DNA of 58,211 nt. Source: Bacteroidales bacterium. Its GTDB lineage: Bacteria; Bacteroidota; Bacteroidia; Bacteroidales; Bacteroidaceae. Numbering within the stretch: the stretch's first letter is position 1; each line of letters starts with the position of its first letter. The translations under genes were made by a program, and so were the position numbers. Where the stretch lies: the NCBI GenBank assembly GCA_004554665.1, contig SFKY01000006.1, forward strand, positions 1-58,211, read 5' to 3'. Below the pieces are notes generated by a model, which worked only from the letters and a program-made list of their open reading frames with translations, did no database searches and had not been told where the DNA came from. Shown here piece after piece: positions 1-8,147 of the stretch.

Positions 1-49
1 CTTTACGACATAACAAAGCCCTGGCTTGAGAAAGTCGGGGCTTTGCGAT

Positions 50-85
50 AAAAAAAAGAGGATGTGCCTATTTTGACACACCCTC
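50..85 (-). terminator. Rho-independent terminator (minus strand)
   Basis: Arms 58-66 and 77-85 pair over 9 bp with one G-T wobble. On the minus strand the hairpin is followed at once by eight T (A-run at 50-57). It lies about 260 bp beyond the stop of the minus-strand gene at 347, so it is a second, distal terminator or belongs to a transcript not resolved here. Confidence 0.6.
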
Positions 86-108
86 ATAGGGTGAGGGCAT
101 AGCACCTT

Positions 109-235
109 ATATCTGCCAGTAGAAATGTGTATGGCGATGGCATCCGACAAAGCTAAATGCGGCATTTAGCCAGGCTAAATGCCATCTTTAGGCCGGCTAA
201 AGGTGGCATTTACGAAAACAAAGGCGGCCATGTGC
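109..235. repeat. 22-bp periodic palindrome array, locus 1
   Basis: Three clear 17-bp units start at 153 (CTAAATGCGGCATTTAG), 175 (CTAAATGCCATCTTTAG) and 197 (CTAAAGGTGGCATTTAC), exactly 22 bp apart. Worn units sit in the same phase on both sides: a TGCCA core for a unit starting at 109, a TGGCAT core for one at 131, and CAAAGGCGGCCATG at 219. The unit at 175 is identical over 17 bp to one at 38607. The array lies 3' of the minus-strand gene at 347-1168. Same family as 11415, 18382, 38585 and 54536. Confidence 0.85.
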
Positions 236-265
236 ATGCGCGGTGAATGTTGCAGGGCATACAAA

Positions 266-304
266 ATCCCTCTCCGTCAGCCTGGTGGCTGTGTGGAGAG
301 GGAT
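266..304 (-). terminator. Hairpin terminator for the acidic-tail gene
   Basis: Perfect 10-bp arms at 266-275 and 295-304 (ATCCCTCTCC / GGAGAGGGAT), with a GGCT/AGCC pairing inside the loop. On the minus strand the right arm runs into TTTTGT. It is about 45 bp beyond the stop codon of the minus-strand gene at 347. Confidence 0.55.
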
Positions 305-346
305 ATTGGCTGCCTTGTGGCAGTCGGGTTAGGATTACTTGCTTGT

Positions 347-1168
347 TTAATAATCGTCGTCGCTTACATCTTCAGCCTCGAGGTTCAGATCCTCTGGGTC
401 TGTCTCGAAAGTCGTGCGATAGCTCTCTTCCGTGAGCTTGTCCTCATCAAACGTATCGTCGTCATCGTCATCGTCGTTGTAGCGATCTCTTTCTTTGAAG
501 TCTTCATCCACATCTTCGTCTTCTTCATCGTCAAACCCTTTGTTCTGTTTGTCGCTGTCATAATCCAGTTCGGGTTTGAATCTGGGTTTCTCAGCCAGTG
601 GTTTTACCTTTGCAAAGATAGCCTCGGTCCACGAGCCCTTGGGAATCTCGAGTACCTCAAAGCCATCCTCAACCTTCTTCTCATACATGCCGCCGGGTTT
701 GTGCAGGCGGTTGGAGGGCAACGTAGTGGTACTGATGTCGAATCCGCTCTGGATAATGTCCTGTATGCTCTGCGAGAGCGACTCCCAGCCACCGCCAAAG
801 TTGCGTTCCAGCACTTCAATAAGCTTGGCGGCCGAAATATGGCGTATGTTCTCGTACGTGAGGTCGGTGACGCGCTTGATGGGGCGCTTTTTGACAGCCC
901 ACTTGGTCTTGTTGTTCTCGTCCGTGCGTATCTGTCCAATCTTAAAGCCTCTCTCCTCGTATTTGGCGATGACGGTGGGGTTGTCCACTTTCACCTCCTC
1001 CATCTCAAATGCGCTTTTGATGATGTCCAAATAGTGTTGCAGATTGTCTTTTAAGTCAGTATCCTTTTCTGCTGCATCCCAAAGGCGGAAAATATCATTC
1101 TCTTGTGCGTCCCAGATGTTGCTTTTGCTCAATGTTTTGAGTGTCAATGCTTTCTGTTCTTGTTTCAT
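347..1168 (-). CDS. Hypothetical protein with acidic C-terminal tail
   Basis: 273 residues; family not recognised. The first ~190 residues look like a soluble mixed alpha/beta domain with no signal peptide or membrane segment. The last ~75 residues are strongly acidic and low in complexity, with a run of seven Asp and many DDE/EDE clusters, ending in SDDDY. Such tails occur in DNA-mimic or chaperone-like proteins, but nothing here proves either role. The start ATG at 1168 follows a minus-strand promoter box (TACATTTG, 1201-1208), so the gene is transcribed alone, divergently from rarA. A cytoplasmic location is inferred from the lack of export signals. Confidence 0.75.
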   Translation of the reverse strand: MKQEQKALTLKTLSKSNIWDAQENDIFRLWDAAEKDTDLKDNLQHYLDIIKSAFEMEEVKVDNPTVIAKYEERGFKIGQIRTDENNKTKWAVKKRPIKRVTDLTYENIRHISAAKLIEVLERNFGGGWESLSQSIQDIIQSGFDISTTTLPSNRLHKPGGMYEKKVEDGFEVLEIPKGSWTEAIFAKVKPLAEKPRFKPELDYDSDKQNKGFDDEEDEDVDEDFKERDRYNDDDDDDDTFDEDKLTEESYRTTFETDPEDLNLEAEDVSDDDY

Positions 1169-1200
1169 ATTGATGATAGTTACATTTTCTTAATACGCTG

Positions 1201-1208
1201 CAAATGTA
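1201..1208 (-). promoter_or_regulatory. -7 box of the acidic-tail gene
   Basis: The minus strand reads TACATTTG, matching the Bacteroidetes -7 consensus TAnnTTTG, 33 bp upstream of the ATG at 1168. It is divergent from the rarA promoter. Confidence 0.6.
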
Positions 1209-1273
1209 AAAATTTGCTTCTTAAATAGCAAACTTTTAGTGAGGAAATTTATCTCTTTGTGGAAAATAATTAC

Positions 1274-1281
1274 TAACTTTG
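1274..1281 (+). promoter_or_regulatory. -7 box of rarA
   Basis: TAACTTTG matches TAnnTTTG and lies 15 bp upstream of the rarA ATG at 1296, implying a short leader. Confidence 0.65.
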
Positions 1282-1295
1282 CATTAATATAGATT

Positions 1296-2576
1296 ATGTC
1301 AGAACCATTAGCAGAACGATTAAGACCGCGTACGCTCGACGACTATGTGGGGCAGCGCCATTTGGTGGGCGAGGGGGCTGTGCTGCGCAAGATGATAGAC
1401 ACCGGACACATCTCCTCTTTTATATTATGGGGGCCTCCCGGAGTTGGTAAGACCACGCTTGCGCAGATCGTGGCAAGTCGGTTGCAGGTGCCTTTTTACA
1501 CGCTGAGCGCAGTAACCAGTGGCGTGAAGGATGTGCGCGAGGTGATAGAGCGTGCCAAGAATGGGCGCTTCTTCAGTTCGGCTTCGCCCATCCTGTTTAT
1601 TGATGAGATTCACCGCTTTTCCAAATCCCAGCAAGACAGTCTGCTCGGTGCTGTGGAGCGTGGTGTTGTGACGCTGATAGGTGCCACGACCGAGAATCCT
1701 TCGTTCGAGATCATTCGTCCGTTGCTCTCCCGCTGTCAGCTTTATACCCTCAAGCCGCTGGAGCGCGACGATCTGATGCTGCTGTTGCACCGTGCGCTGA
1801 CCGAAGATGTGGAACTGCGCGAGAGGAAAATCACTGTAGAGGAGTCTGGAGCCTTGCTGAGATATAGTGGTGGTGACGCACGTAAGCTGCTGAATATCTT
1901 GGAGCTGGTTATCGGTGCTTCGGGAGAGGAAGAGGTGGTCATCACCGACCGGATGGTGGAAGAGCGGTTGCAGCAGAATCCCTTGGCCTATGACAAGGAT
2001 GGCGAAATGCACTATGATATTATCTCGGCTTTTATCAAGAGCATCCGCGGGAGTGACCCTGATGCGGCCCTTTATTGGATGGCGAGGATGATAGAGGGTG
2101 GTGAAGACCCCAAGTTTATTGCCCGAAGGGTGGTCATCAGTGCTGCCGAAGACATCGGGTTGGCCAATCCCAATGCCTTGCTGTTGGCCAATGCCGCTTT
2201 TGATGCGGTCAATAAGATAGGATGGCCAGAGGGGAGGATTCCGCTTGCGGAGGCTGTGGTGTATTTGGCCACCAGTCCGAAGAGCAATTCTGCCTATTTG
2301 GGTATCGATGCGGCGTTGGCCGAGGTGCGTCGGTCGGGCAATCAACCTGTCCCGCTGCCTATCCGTAATGCTCCTACCCAACTCATGAAGCAGTTGGGCT
2401 ACCATGACGGCTATCTCTATCCGCATGACTATCCGGGCAACTTCGTACAGCAGCAATATCTGCCTGATGAGGTGGCCGACAAGCGGTTCTGGCATGCCCA
2501 ACATAGTCCGATGGAGGAAAAACTCTATCAGCGGATGCTGCAATGCTGGGGGGAGAAATACAGGGATAATTCATAA
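1296..2576 (+). CDS. rarA: Replication-associated recombination protein A (AAA+ ATPase)
   Basis: 426 residues, the usual RarA/MgsA length. Members act on stalled replication forks and are related to clamp-loader ATPases. The Walker A motif GPPGVGKT is at residues 46-53 and the Walker B/DExH-like FIDEIHRF at 101-108. The sensor region (GATTENPSFE) and arginine-finger region (LLSRCQLY) follow. The C-terminal half carries the MgsA tetramerisation domain (ALYWMARMIEGGEDPKFIARR, then AAEDIGLANP). The ATG at 1296 sits just after a good promoter box and the N-terminal PLAERLRPRTLDDYVGQ is typical of the family. The next gene follows after about 100 bp of AT-rich sequence. Confidence 0.95.
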   Translation: MSEPLAERLRPRTLDDYVGQRHLVGEGAVLRKMIDTGHISSFILWGPPGVGKTTLAQIVASRLQVPFYTLSAVTSGVKDVREVIERAKNGRFFSSASPILFIDEIHRFSKSQQDSLLGAVERGVVTLIGATTENPSFEIIRPLLSRCQLYTLKPLERDDLMLLLHRALTEDVELRERKITVEESGALLRYSGGDARKLLNILELVIGASGEEEVVITDRMVEERLQQNPLAYDKDGEMHYDIISAFIKSIRGSDPDAALYWMARMIEGGEDPKFIARRVVISAAEDIGLANPNALLLANAAFDAVNKIGWPEGRIPLAEAVVYLATSPKSNSAYLGIDAALAEVRRSGNQPVPLPIRNAPTQLMKQLGYHDGYLYPHDYPGNFVQQQYLPDEVADKRFWHAQHSPMEEKLYQRMLQCWGEKYRDNS

Positions 2577-2675
2577 TTGAGAATTTATAATTTGGCTTCG
2601 CCGATTTTCGGTTTACAATTTATATATTTCTATTTTGTACATATTGTTATAGGTATAGTAAATTCTTTTTCTACG

Positions 2676-3629
2676 ATGAAGATAGTTTTGTTAGACGGTT
2701 ATGCCTCCAATCCCGGCGATTTGTCGTGGGAACCGTTGCAAGAATTTGGAGAGGTCACGGTATATGACCGCACCTTGTCCAGCGAGGTGGTTGCCCGTGC
2801 GGCAGATGCAGACATCATCTTGACCAACAAGGTGACGATAGACCGCGGGCTGATGGAACAATTGCCCAAACTCAAGCTGATTAGCGTGCTCGCCACGGGC
2901 TATAATATCATCGATACTGTGGCGGCTCGCGAGAAGGGCATTGTGGTGTGCAATGTGCCGGCTTATAGTACCGACAGTGTGGCACAGATGGTGTTTGCCC
3001 TGATACTGAATCTTACCAATCGGGTGGCACACTATGCCCATCAGAGCCGAGAGGGACGATGGAGTGTCTGCCCCGATTTCTGCTATTGGGATTTGCCCGT
3101 CCACGAGTTGGCCGGTAAGACGCTTGGTATTGTCGGGCTGGGTAATATCGGGCAAAAGGTAGCGCTCATAGCACGCGATTTCGGGATGGATGTGTTTGCC
3201 TATACGAGCAAGAATTCTGCCAGTCTGCCCGACTATATACAGAAAACCACATTGCAGGGACTGTATGGTGTGAGCGATGTGCTGTCGCTCCACTGTCCGC
3301 TCACCGATACCACGCGCGGCATGATCAACCGTGATACCCTGCAGCTGATGAAGCGTGGGGCGCTGCTCATCAATACAGGGCGTGGACCGCTTGTCAACGA
3401 GACCGATGTGGCCGAGGCGCTTGCCTCGGGACAGTTAGGGGGCTATGGGGCCGATGTCATGGCGCAAGAACCGCCGTCGGCCGACAATCCTCTCTTTGCC
3501 CAGCCCAATGCTTTCATCACACCCCACATAGCATGGGCTTCTGTCGAGGCCCGTGGCCGTCTGCTCAGCGCCACCTTCCGTAACATCCGTGCGTTTCTGG
3601 AGGGTCATCCACAGAATGTGGTGAGCTGA
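2676..3629 (+). CDS. D-2-hydroxyacid dehydrogenase (NAD-dependent, glycerate/phosphoglycerate dehydrogenase family)
   Basis: 317 residues from the ATG at 2676. The frame is open back to 2577, but those codons are AT-rich intergenic sequence and encode a non-family leader, while MKIVLLDGYASNPGDLSW is a proper N-terminus. The nucleotide-binding motif GLGNIG is at 154-159. The catalytic Arg236 (NTGRGPLV), Glu265 (AQEPP) and His284 (TPHIAW) are all present. The family interconverts 2-oxoacids and D-2-hydroxyacids in the cytoplasm. The best match in style is glycerate (hydroxypyruvate) dehydrogenase, but substrate choice cannot be read from the sequence. A bidirectional terminator lies just downstream. 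Confidence 0.9.
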   Translation: MKIVLLDGYASNPGDLSWEPLQEFGEVTVYDRTLSSEVVARAADADIILTNKVTIDRGLMEQLPKLKLISVLATGYNIIDTVAAREKGIVVCNVPAYSTDSVAQMVFALILNLTNRVAHYAHQSREGRWSVCPDFCYWDLPVHELAGKTLGIVGLGNIGQKVALIARDFGMDVFAYTSKNSASLPDYIQKTTLQGLYGVSDVLSLHCPLTDTTRGMINRDTLQLMKRGALLINTGRGPLVNETDVAEALASGQLGGYGADVMAQEPPSADNPLFAQPNAFITPHIAWASVEARGRLLSATFRNIRAFLEGHPQNVVS

Positions 3630-3656
3630 ATCTGCTGGCCGGAGCGTAGGAGCTAA

Positions 3657-3706
3657 AAACCAAGAAGGTGTACCCGAACGATAAGTCAGGTACACCTTCT
3701 TGGTTT
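3657..3706. terminator. Bidirectional terminator between convergent genes
   Basis: Perfect 18-bp arms at 3657-3674 and 3689-3706 with a 14-nt loop. On the minus strand the stem is followed by TTTTTAGC, and on the plus strand by a weak T-rich tail. It serves the dehydrogenase (+) and the serpin (-). Confidence 0.85.
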
Positions 3707-3733
3707 CTGTATGCTTATGACAGGCGTGGCAGC

Positions 3734-4978
3734 TTACAGTTTGCCCACTTTCCCGGCAAACAGGATCGTGCCTGTGGTGTTTTCGCGGATGGCGTAGAAG
3801 AATGGGTGGTCAAACCGGAAGTGTTGGGGCAGTCCCGGACTGGTAAATTCGCCCTCTCCAGCACTTACCGCAGCTGCCTTGGTTCCGTTCTCGGTCACCT
3901 CGATGACCACATCTTGTGTCATCTTCGTGATGGGATAGGCCGGGGTGCAGATGCCGGGCACTCCTTCTACGCTGAATATCTGGGTGATACCCATTGCACG
4001 GGCGATATCGGCCATGTCTTTCCAGTGGTTCTCACTTTTAAAGCGCGGAAGTTCTACCTTTATGCCATACCCTTTGGCCAGTTGTTCATGCAGCTGCCAC
4101 AGGTCAGTCTCCTCGCATAGCTTGTACAGATTCTTGCTGTCTTTTGGCATCACCAGTATCATGCTGTAGTAACCCTTACCATAGTTCAGTTCGGCGGCCG
4201 TGAGGTTGTCGTCTTCGTAGCAGGCCACATCCATCTGTCTTGTCATCATGTCAACTCTTGTCGTGGTGCCGTTCTCATTGTAGAACTTAGCCGTCCGTGT
4301 GTCTCGTTTGTTGAAGGGCAGCGACCATTTACCGTTAAAGTAGGTGGCATTGGCCAATACAAACCGCGTGTCGGAACTGATGGGGAGCGAAATCTCTTTC
4401 ACCATCCCGTCTGTGTGCTCATCGGCCCACTGGTTGATGGCCTGTGCAGCTTTGGCACTGTTGCCGATGAAGTCCAGTTGCTCCACCGAAGCCTGGTAAA
4501 AGTTTTTCATGTTCGCTGCAAAGGCAGGTACAAACTGTACAGAGTTGTCGCCCCATACGCCATTGGCCAGCGCCACTTTCACATACTCATTATCCTGCGC
4601 CAGTCTCTTCATCAGTTCCAGACTGTGGGCATTGATGGCATCCATCGTGTAGCCTTCCATGTCCAGTGCTTGCTGTATCTGGTTCAGCGCACTTGTACTT
4701 GCACCGTTTGCCACCATCGTCAGCAGATACTGGAAACTGACGGGCGACACGCAGACATTCTGGTTTTGACTTTCAGGAAGTGCCATCAGTGTAAGCAACA
4801 GTTTGTTGGCAAACGCATTGCTGGTTTTCGCGAAGTCGGTCTGCACCGCTTTCGACAGTTCAAGTTTGATCTCAGGAATCTCGCCCCGTTCTTCCTCGTC
4901 ATCAGAGCAACTTGCTGATGCGAGACAGCCTGCCAACAGGAGGACAGACCATAGCATGCTTTTAGTTTTCATTGGCAT
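3734..4978 (-). CDS. Serpin-family protease inhibitor lipoprotein
   Basis: 414 residues, the normal serpin length of about 380 plus a signal. The N-terminus is a lipoprotein signal with cysteines at 18 and 24 (LLAGCLASASCSDDEE), so the protein is probably exported and lipid-anchored. Serpin landmarks are present: NATYFNGKW, the hinge ENGTKAAAVSA at 363-373, the reactive loop to about 385, and the C-terminal HPFFYAIRENTTGTILFAGKV. A hinge of small residues is typical of serpins that insert their loop and inhibit. The target protease is unknown; P1 cannot be assigned with confidence. There are two possible starts, ATG at 4978 and 4972. The gene follows its upstream minus-strand neighbour after a hairpin at 5018-5037. 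Confidence 0.92.
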   Translation of the reverse strand: MPMKTKSMLWSVLLLAGCLASASCSDDEEERGEIPEIKLELSKAVQTDFAKTSNAFANKLLLTLMALPESQNQNVCVSPVSFQYLLTMVANGASTSALNQIQQALDMEGYTMDAINAHSLELMKRLAQDNEYVKVALANGVWGDNSVQFVPAFAANMKNFYQASVEQLDFIGNSAKAAQAINQWADEHTDGMVKEISLPISSDTRFVLANATYFNGKWSLPFNKRDTRTAKFYNENGTTTRVDMMTRQMDVACYEDDNLTAAELNYGKGYYSMILVMPKDSKNLYKLCEETDLWQLHEQLAKGYGIKVELPRFKSENHWKDMADIARAMGITQIFSVEGVPGICTPAYPITKMTQDVVIEVTENGTKAAAVSAGEGEFTSPGLPQHFRFDHPFFYAIRENTTGTILFAGKVGKL

Positions 4979-5017
4979 ATTGTTTGTTTGTGGTTGTTTG
5001 TATATTCAATAAAAGCA

Positions 5018-5037
5018 TGCAAGGGCAAAACCTTGCA
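5018..5037 (-). terminator. Short terminator-like hairpin
   Basis: TGCAAGG (5018-5024) pairs with CCTTGCA (5031-5037) around a 6-nt loop. On the minus strand it is followed by TGCTTTTATT. It lies just beyond the stop of the glucosaminidase gene. Confidence 0.45.
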
Positions 5038-5057
5038 TTCTTTAACCTATATTAACT

Positions 5058-5975
5058 TTACCTTACTCGCAGCCGTTGTCCCACTTGTATCTGGTAATCG
5101 GGTGACAGGCGGTTCATCTTGTACAGACTCTCCAACCGGATGCCGTATCGCTGGGCGATATCGTACATACTTTCGCCCGGCTGTACCACGTGGGGCACAC
5201 GCTTAAACTCCTTGGGGGCACGCTTCTGTTTCTTCTTGAGATAGATGATCTCGCCTTGGTGCAGCACCTCCCGGCGGTCGCGCTCGTTGTAGTTGGCAAT
5301 GGCGCGGTAACTGATGCCAATCTCCTTGCCTATCTGTTTGAACGTATCGCCTTCGCGGGCGTAGATATAATAGTTTTTGTTATACAGATAGATGGGGTGG
5401 AGGGCTCCACCGCGGGCTGCCGGCTGGTCTGTCCCCGCGTGTTTGGCGATAAACTTGTCGTACTTGGTGGCGCGGTCGTATTGATACAACTGATATTGCT
5501 CGATGATGCCTATCAGCTTCTGTGCATATTGCGGATTGGTGGCATAGCCGCATGCCTTGAGACCGTGTGCCCAACCACGGTAGTCGGTTCGGCTGAGACT
5601 GAACAATCTACGATAACGCGAGTTGTTGGCCAAGAAACGGCTGTGGTCCTCGTAGCTTTCCAGCACATTGCGGTAAGCCCTGAAACACTCACCGCGGGCA
5701 TCATCGTCATGGTAAGTGGTGGCTCCGAGCCAGTCGTGGCACTTGATACCAAAGTGGTTGTTGCCCTTGCGTGCCAGTTCGCTCTGTCCGGCAGCACTCT
5801 CAAACAGTCCCTGGGCCAGCGTGATGCTGGCCGGGATGCGGTACTTGAACATCTGTTCGATGGCCAAGTCCTTATATTGGTTGATATATTGCAGATATTG
5901 CCCGTTCAGTCTGGCCTGTCCCCATACGTGCATCACGCACATCAGCAGCAGACCTATAAGGTAAGTTCTTCTCAT
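5058..5975 (-). CDS. Exported glucosaminidase with two LysM domains
   Basis: 305 residues from the ATG at 5975; upstream in-frame codons overlap the promoter, and MRRTYLIGLLLMCVMHVWGQ is a clear signal peptide. A FlgJ/Mannosyl-glycoprotein endo-N-acetylglucosaminidase domain spans about 28-165. It holds a candidate catalytic Glu59 in GLFESAAGQSELA and the family block NNHFGIKCHDW. Two LysM peptidoglycan-binding modules follow at about 203-247 and 260-304. The expected role is cleavage of peptidoglycan glycan strands in the periplasm during growth or division. It has its own promoter box at 5996-6003. Confidence 0.92.
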   Translation of the reverse strand: MRRTYLIGLLLMCVMHVWGQARLNGQYLQYINQYKDLAIEQMFKYRIPASITLAQGLFESAAGQSELARKGNNHFGIKCHDWLGATTYHDDDARGECFRAYRNVLESYEDHSRFLANNSRYRRLFSLSRTDYRGWAHGLKACGYATNPQYAQKLIGIIEQYQLYQYDRATKYDKFIAKHAGTDQPAARGGALHPIYLYNKNYYIYAREGDTFKQIGKEIGISYRAIANYNERDRREVLHQGEIIYLKKKQKRAPKEFKRVPHVVQPGESMYDIAQRYGIRLESLYKMNRLSPDYQIQVGQRLRVR

Positions 5976-5995
5976 GCTTTCCCGAATTACAATTA

Positions 5996-6003
5996 CAAAA
6001 TTA
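5996..6003 (-). promoter_or_regulatory. -7 box of the glucosaminidase gene
   Basis: The minus strand reads TAATTTTG, 20 bp upstream of the ATG at 5975, which supports that start over the longer frame. Confidence 0.6.
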
Positions 6004-6095
6004 GTCATAAATGTATGAATCTACGAAATACGTAAGGAGTTTTAACGGATAATAATAAAATAAGTGAAAACGTTACCATACTTTAAGTTTTTGCC

Positions 6096-6103
6096 TACCT
6101 TTG
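6096..6103 (+). promoter_or_regulatory. -7 box upstream of folK-like gene
   Basis: TACCTTTG followed by CATGCA. It implies a leader of about 65 nt before the ATG at 6176. Confidence 0.55.
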
Positions 6104-6175
6104 CATGCACTATGCCGCACATTGGGCATCCGCACAGTATGCGCTTGTCCGCTGGCATACACATTTTTATAGTAT

Positions 6176-6583
6176 ATGGAATCGGAACCGAGACTGCTCA
6201 TCATGGCATTGGGTGCCAATATCGACGCGCACCGCAACCTGTCGCTCGCCCAAGAGCGGCTGCGCACCCATTGGCATGACATTCGTTTTACCCAACCCGT
6301 GTGTACTGCTCCCGTGGGGGTGGCCACGGCCTCCTTTCTCAACTGTCTGGCAGTGGCCAGCGTGACCGACGATTATCCCGCGATACACACGATGCTGAAA
6401 GAGATTGAGATGGCGATGGGTTCCACGACCGACGACCATCACCGGGGCATAGTGCTGATAGATATCGATGTGCTACAGTTGGGCAGTGACCGTTACCATC
6501 TATCAGATTGGAACCGCCCTTACATGCGCGGCTTGCTCCACCAGCTGGAAGCAGAACTACACGTCAAGCCCTCGATGCCCTGA
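6176..6583 (+). CDS. folK: Short HPPK-like protein (6-hydroxymethyl-dihydropterin pyrophosphokinase family)
   Basis: 135 residues, shorter than the usual ~160 of HPPK. The enzyme transfers pyrophosphate to 6-hydroxymethyl-dihydropterin in folate synthesis. Family traits are the N-terminal LIMALGANIDAHRNLSLAQERL, the PVGVATASFLNCLAVA block, and the metal-binding Asp pair in LIDIDVLQLG (the family has LDLDIL). The usual GPR just before that pair is replaced by HHRGIV, and the region after it (DWNRPYMRGLL) is a shortened form of the PHPxMxxRxFVL motif. Substrate binding may therefore be altered. The 3' end overlaps the convergent DUF5687 gene by 20 bp. Symbol given by family, activity less sure. 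Confidence 0.65.
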   Translation: MESEPRLLIMALGANIDAHRNLSLAQERLRTHWHDIRFTQPVCTAPVGVATASFLNCLAVASVTDDYPAIHTMLKEIEMAMGSTTDDHHRGIVLIDIDVLQLGSDRYHLSDWNRPYMRGLLHQLEAELHVKPSMP

Positions 6584-8081
6584 ACGATTCCATGTTGGCA
6601 TAGCGCCGCTTCATCAGCCTGTTGTACACATTGCGGAGCCACCACCGGCTTGTCAGCACAAACGCCAGCCCAATCAGAAACATCCCCAGATACGCCACCG
6701 ACTCTCCGAAAAAGAGGCGGAGCGGCGTCACGATGGCCATCGGCAGTCCGAAGACGGCAAACTGGGTCACCACCTGCATGTAGTTGTTCTCAATGTTTCC
6801 CTTGCTGATAAACTTGGTGTTGAGCGGTATGGTCTGCTTGTTGTAGACCGCCATCTGGAAGAAGAGAAAATGCTGGAATCCGGCGGTGAAGGTGGCAAAC
6901 GAGATGAGCATGAACAAGCTCCACTTGCCGGCAAACACCGTTGGCAGCATGAGCAGGAACGGCCACGCCAGCATCAGACTGTAAAACACGTACTTGGCAT
7001 GGAAGATACCGAGCAGATTCTCCTTTCTCACCATCAGTCCGTCGATATAGTTGCCCTCGTTGCCCATGATGCGCAGCAGAGAGTAAGAACTGAACAGCAC
7101 ATAGTTGTACAGACACCAGAAGTTGGCATAGCCCGCCCCGTCATACACCTCGGTAAACGAGATGAGCGCCGAGAAGAGGATGACCACCAGCATGGCCATG
7201 ACAAACGACTTGCGCGGATTCTTGTTGCGCATGATGGTCTTGATTTCCAGTTTGATGTACAGACCCAAATCGCCAAACCTGTCGAGAAATGCCATCCGCG
7301 AAACATGTTTGATACGGGTGGTCTTCACCTTGCCCAGTTCTTTCCAGATATGGGTGTATTGCACGTATCGGTTGATGAAAAAAGTCACCCCTATCAGGGC
7401 TATGGTGACAAGCATGGGCAGCGGATTGCCCTTCTCTATCATGGCACCTATCTTGGCGTGCATGTCAAAGCAGGCTTCCCATCCGGCATCACCGCCCAGG
7501 TCGAGCAATACGGGGAACATGATGGCGGCGTAAAAAACCACGGGCAGCGCCCACCACAGCACATTGTTGGTAATCAGCACCTTGCAGATGAGCAGCCACT
7601 GGCTGTTGAGCACCACCAACAGCCACCACAGCAGCAGGAAGTACAGCGTAATCCAGATGCCGTAGACAAAGACGATGGACATCAGTGCAAACGGCACCAT
7701 CACACAGTACCACAGCAGATTGGCGGTGCTGAGCATAGAGGTGACAAGAAAACTCTCTATACACGCATACTTGGGGATGGGCAGCAGCAGATAGGGCTTG
7801 ATAATCTGTGCCGGTGCCTGTTGGCCCAAATACCTGATCCAGAAATCGATGAAAAGCAAGTAAGGTGCCGCGCCGAAGAAGCACTCCAAGGGCGTAATGG
7901 TCTCCAGATTGTTGACAATCAGTGAGAACATGATGGCCAGGAAAAGGAAATAAACAATGGCAAGGCTACTGCCAACCCACACCATGTACTTGGCTGTCTT
8001 GTTTTGCTCATAGTTGAGCGCGCGCTGCTCCGCCCATTTTCGGTGCCGGCGCAACTGTTTGAATAGTTCGAGTCTGTTCAC
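6564..8081 (-). CDS. DUF5687 family multi-pass membrane protein (ABC-exporter permease-like)
   Basis: 505 residues with about ten to twelve hydrophobic segments, beginning at roughly 33-58 and continuing to the C-terminus. The N-terminal MNRLELFKQLRRHRKWAEQRALNYEQNK is typical of the Bacteroidetes DUF5687 proteins, which resemble permease subunits of ABC exporters and are often paired with an ATP-binding protein. No ATPase gene is next to it here. It is the last gene of an ftsK-lolA-DUF5687 run on the minus strand, 66 bp after the lolA-like gene. Its 3' end overlaps the folK-like gene. Transport role and substrate are inferred only from the family. Confidence 0.8.
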   Translation of the reverse strand: MNRLELFKQLRRHRKWAEQRALNYEQNKTAKYMVWVGSSLAIVYFLFLAIMFSLIVNNLETITPLECFFGAAPYLLFIDFWIRYLGQQAPAQIIKPYLLLPIPKYACIESFLVTSMLSTANLLWYCVMVPFALMSIVFVYGIWITLYFLLLWWLLVVLNSQWLLICKVLITNNVLWWALPVVFYAAIMFPVLLDLGGDAGWEACFDMHAKIGAMIEKGNPLPMLVTIALIGVTFFINRYVQYTHIWKELGKVKTTRIKHVSRMAFLDRFGDLGLYIKLEIKTIMRNKNPRKSFVMAMLVVILFSALISFTEVYDGAGYANFWCLYNYVLFSSYSLLRIMGNEGNYIDGLMVRKENLLGIFHAKYVFYSLMLAWPFLLMLPTVFAGKWSLFMLISFATFTAGFQHFLFFQMAVYNKQTIPLNTKFISKGNIENNYMQVVTQFAVFGLPMAIVTPLRLFFGESVAYLGMFLIGLAFVLTSRWWLRNVYNRLMKRRYANMESFRASRA

Positions 8082-8147
8082 GGTTTTCTGTTTGCTGTAT
8101 GGGGGAATGGATAATCAGGGTCTCCGGTGCTCTTTGGTGCCCTTGTC

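Larger units (their letters stand above)
1..346. other. Left-edge intergenic region
   Basis: No convincing gene is visible here. The stretch holds two hairpins that could end transcription of the minus-strand gene that stops at 347, plus a six-unit 22-bp periodic repeat array at 109-235. A further GC-rich hairpin at 14-45 (arms CAAAGCCC and GGGCTTTG) has no T-run on its exit side. The 13-mer ATAGGGTGAGGGC at 86-98 recurs at 18544-18556. Confidence 0.6.

Noticed and set aside
14..45. GC-rich hairpin at the left edge as a terminator
   Set aside because: No T-run follows on either strand's exit side. The better minus-strand terminator is at 50-85.
109..235. Reading the 22-bp arrays as CRISPR
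   Set aside because: Units are only 17-18 bp, vary in sequence, and spacers are 4-5 bp. No cas genes are present.
2577..2675. N-terminal extension of the hydroxyacid dehydrogenase
   Set aside because: The codons are AT-rich intergenic sequence with AATT-type short repeats. The family N-terminus begins at 2676.
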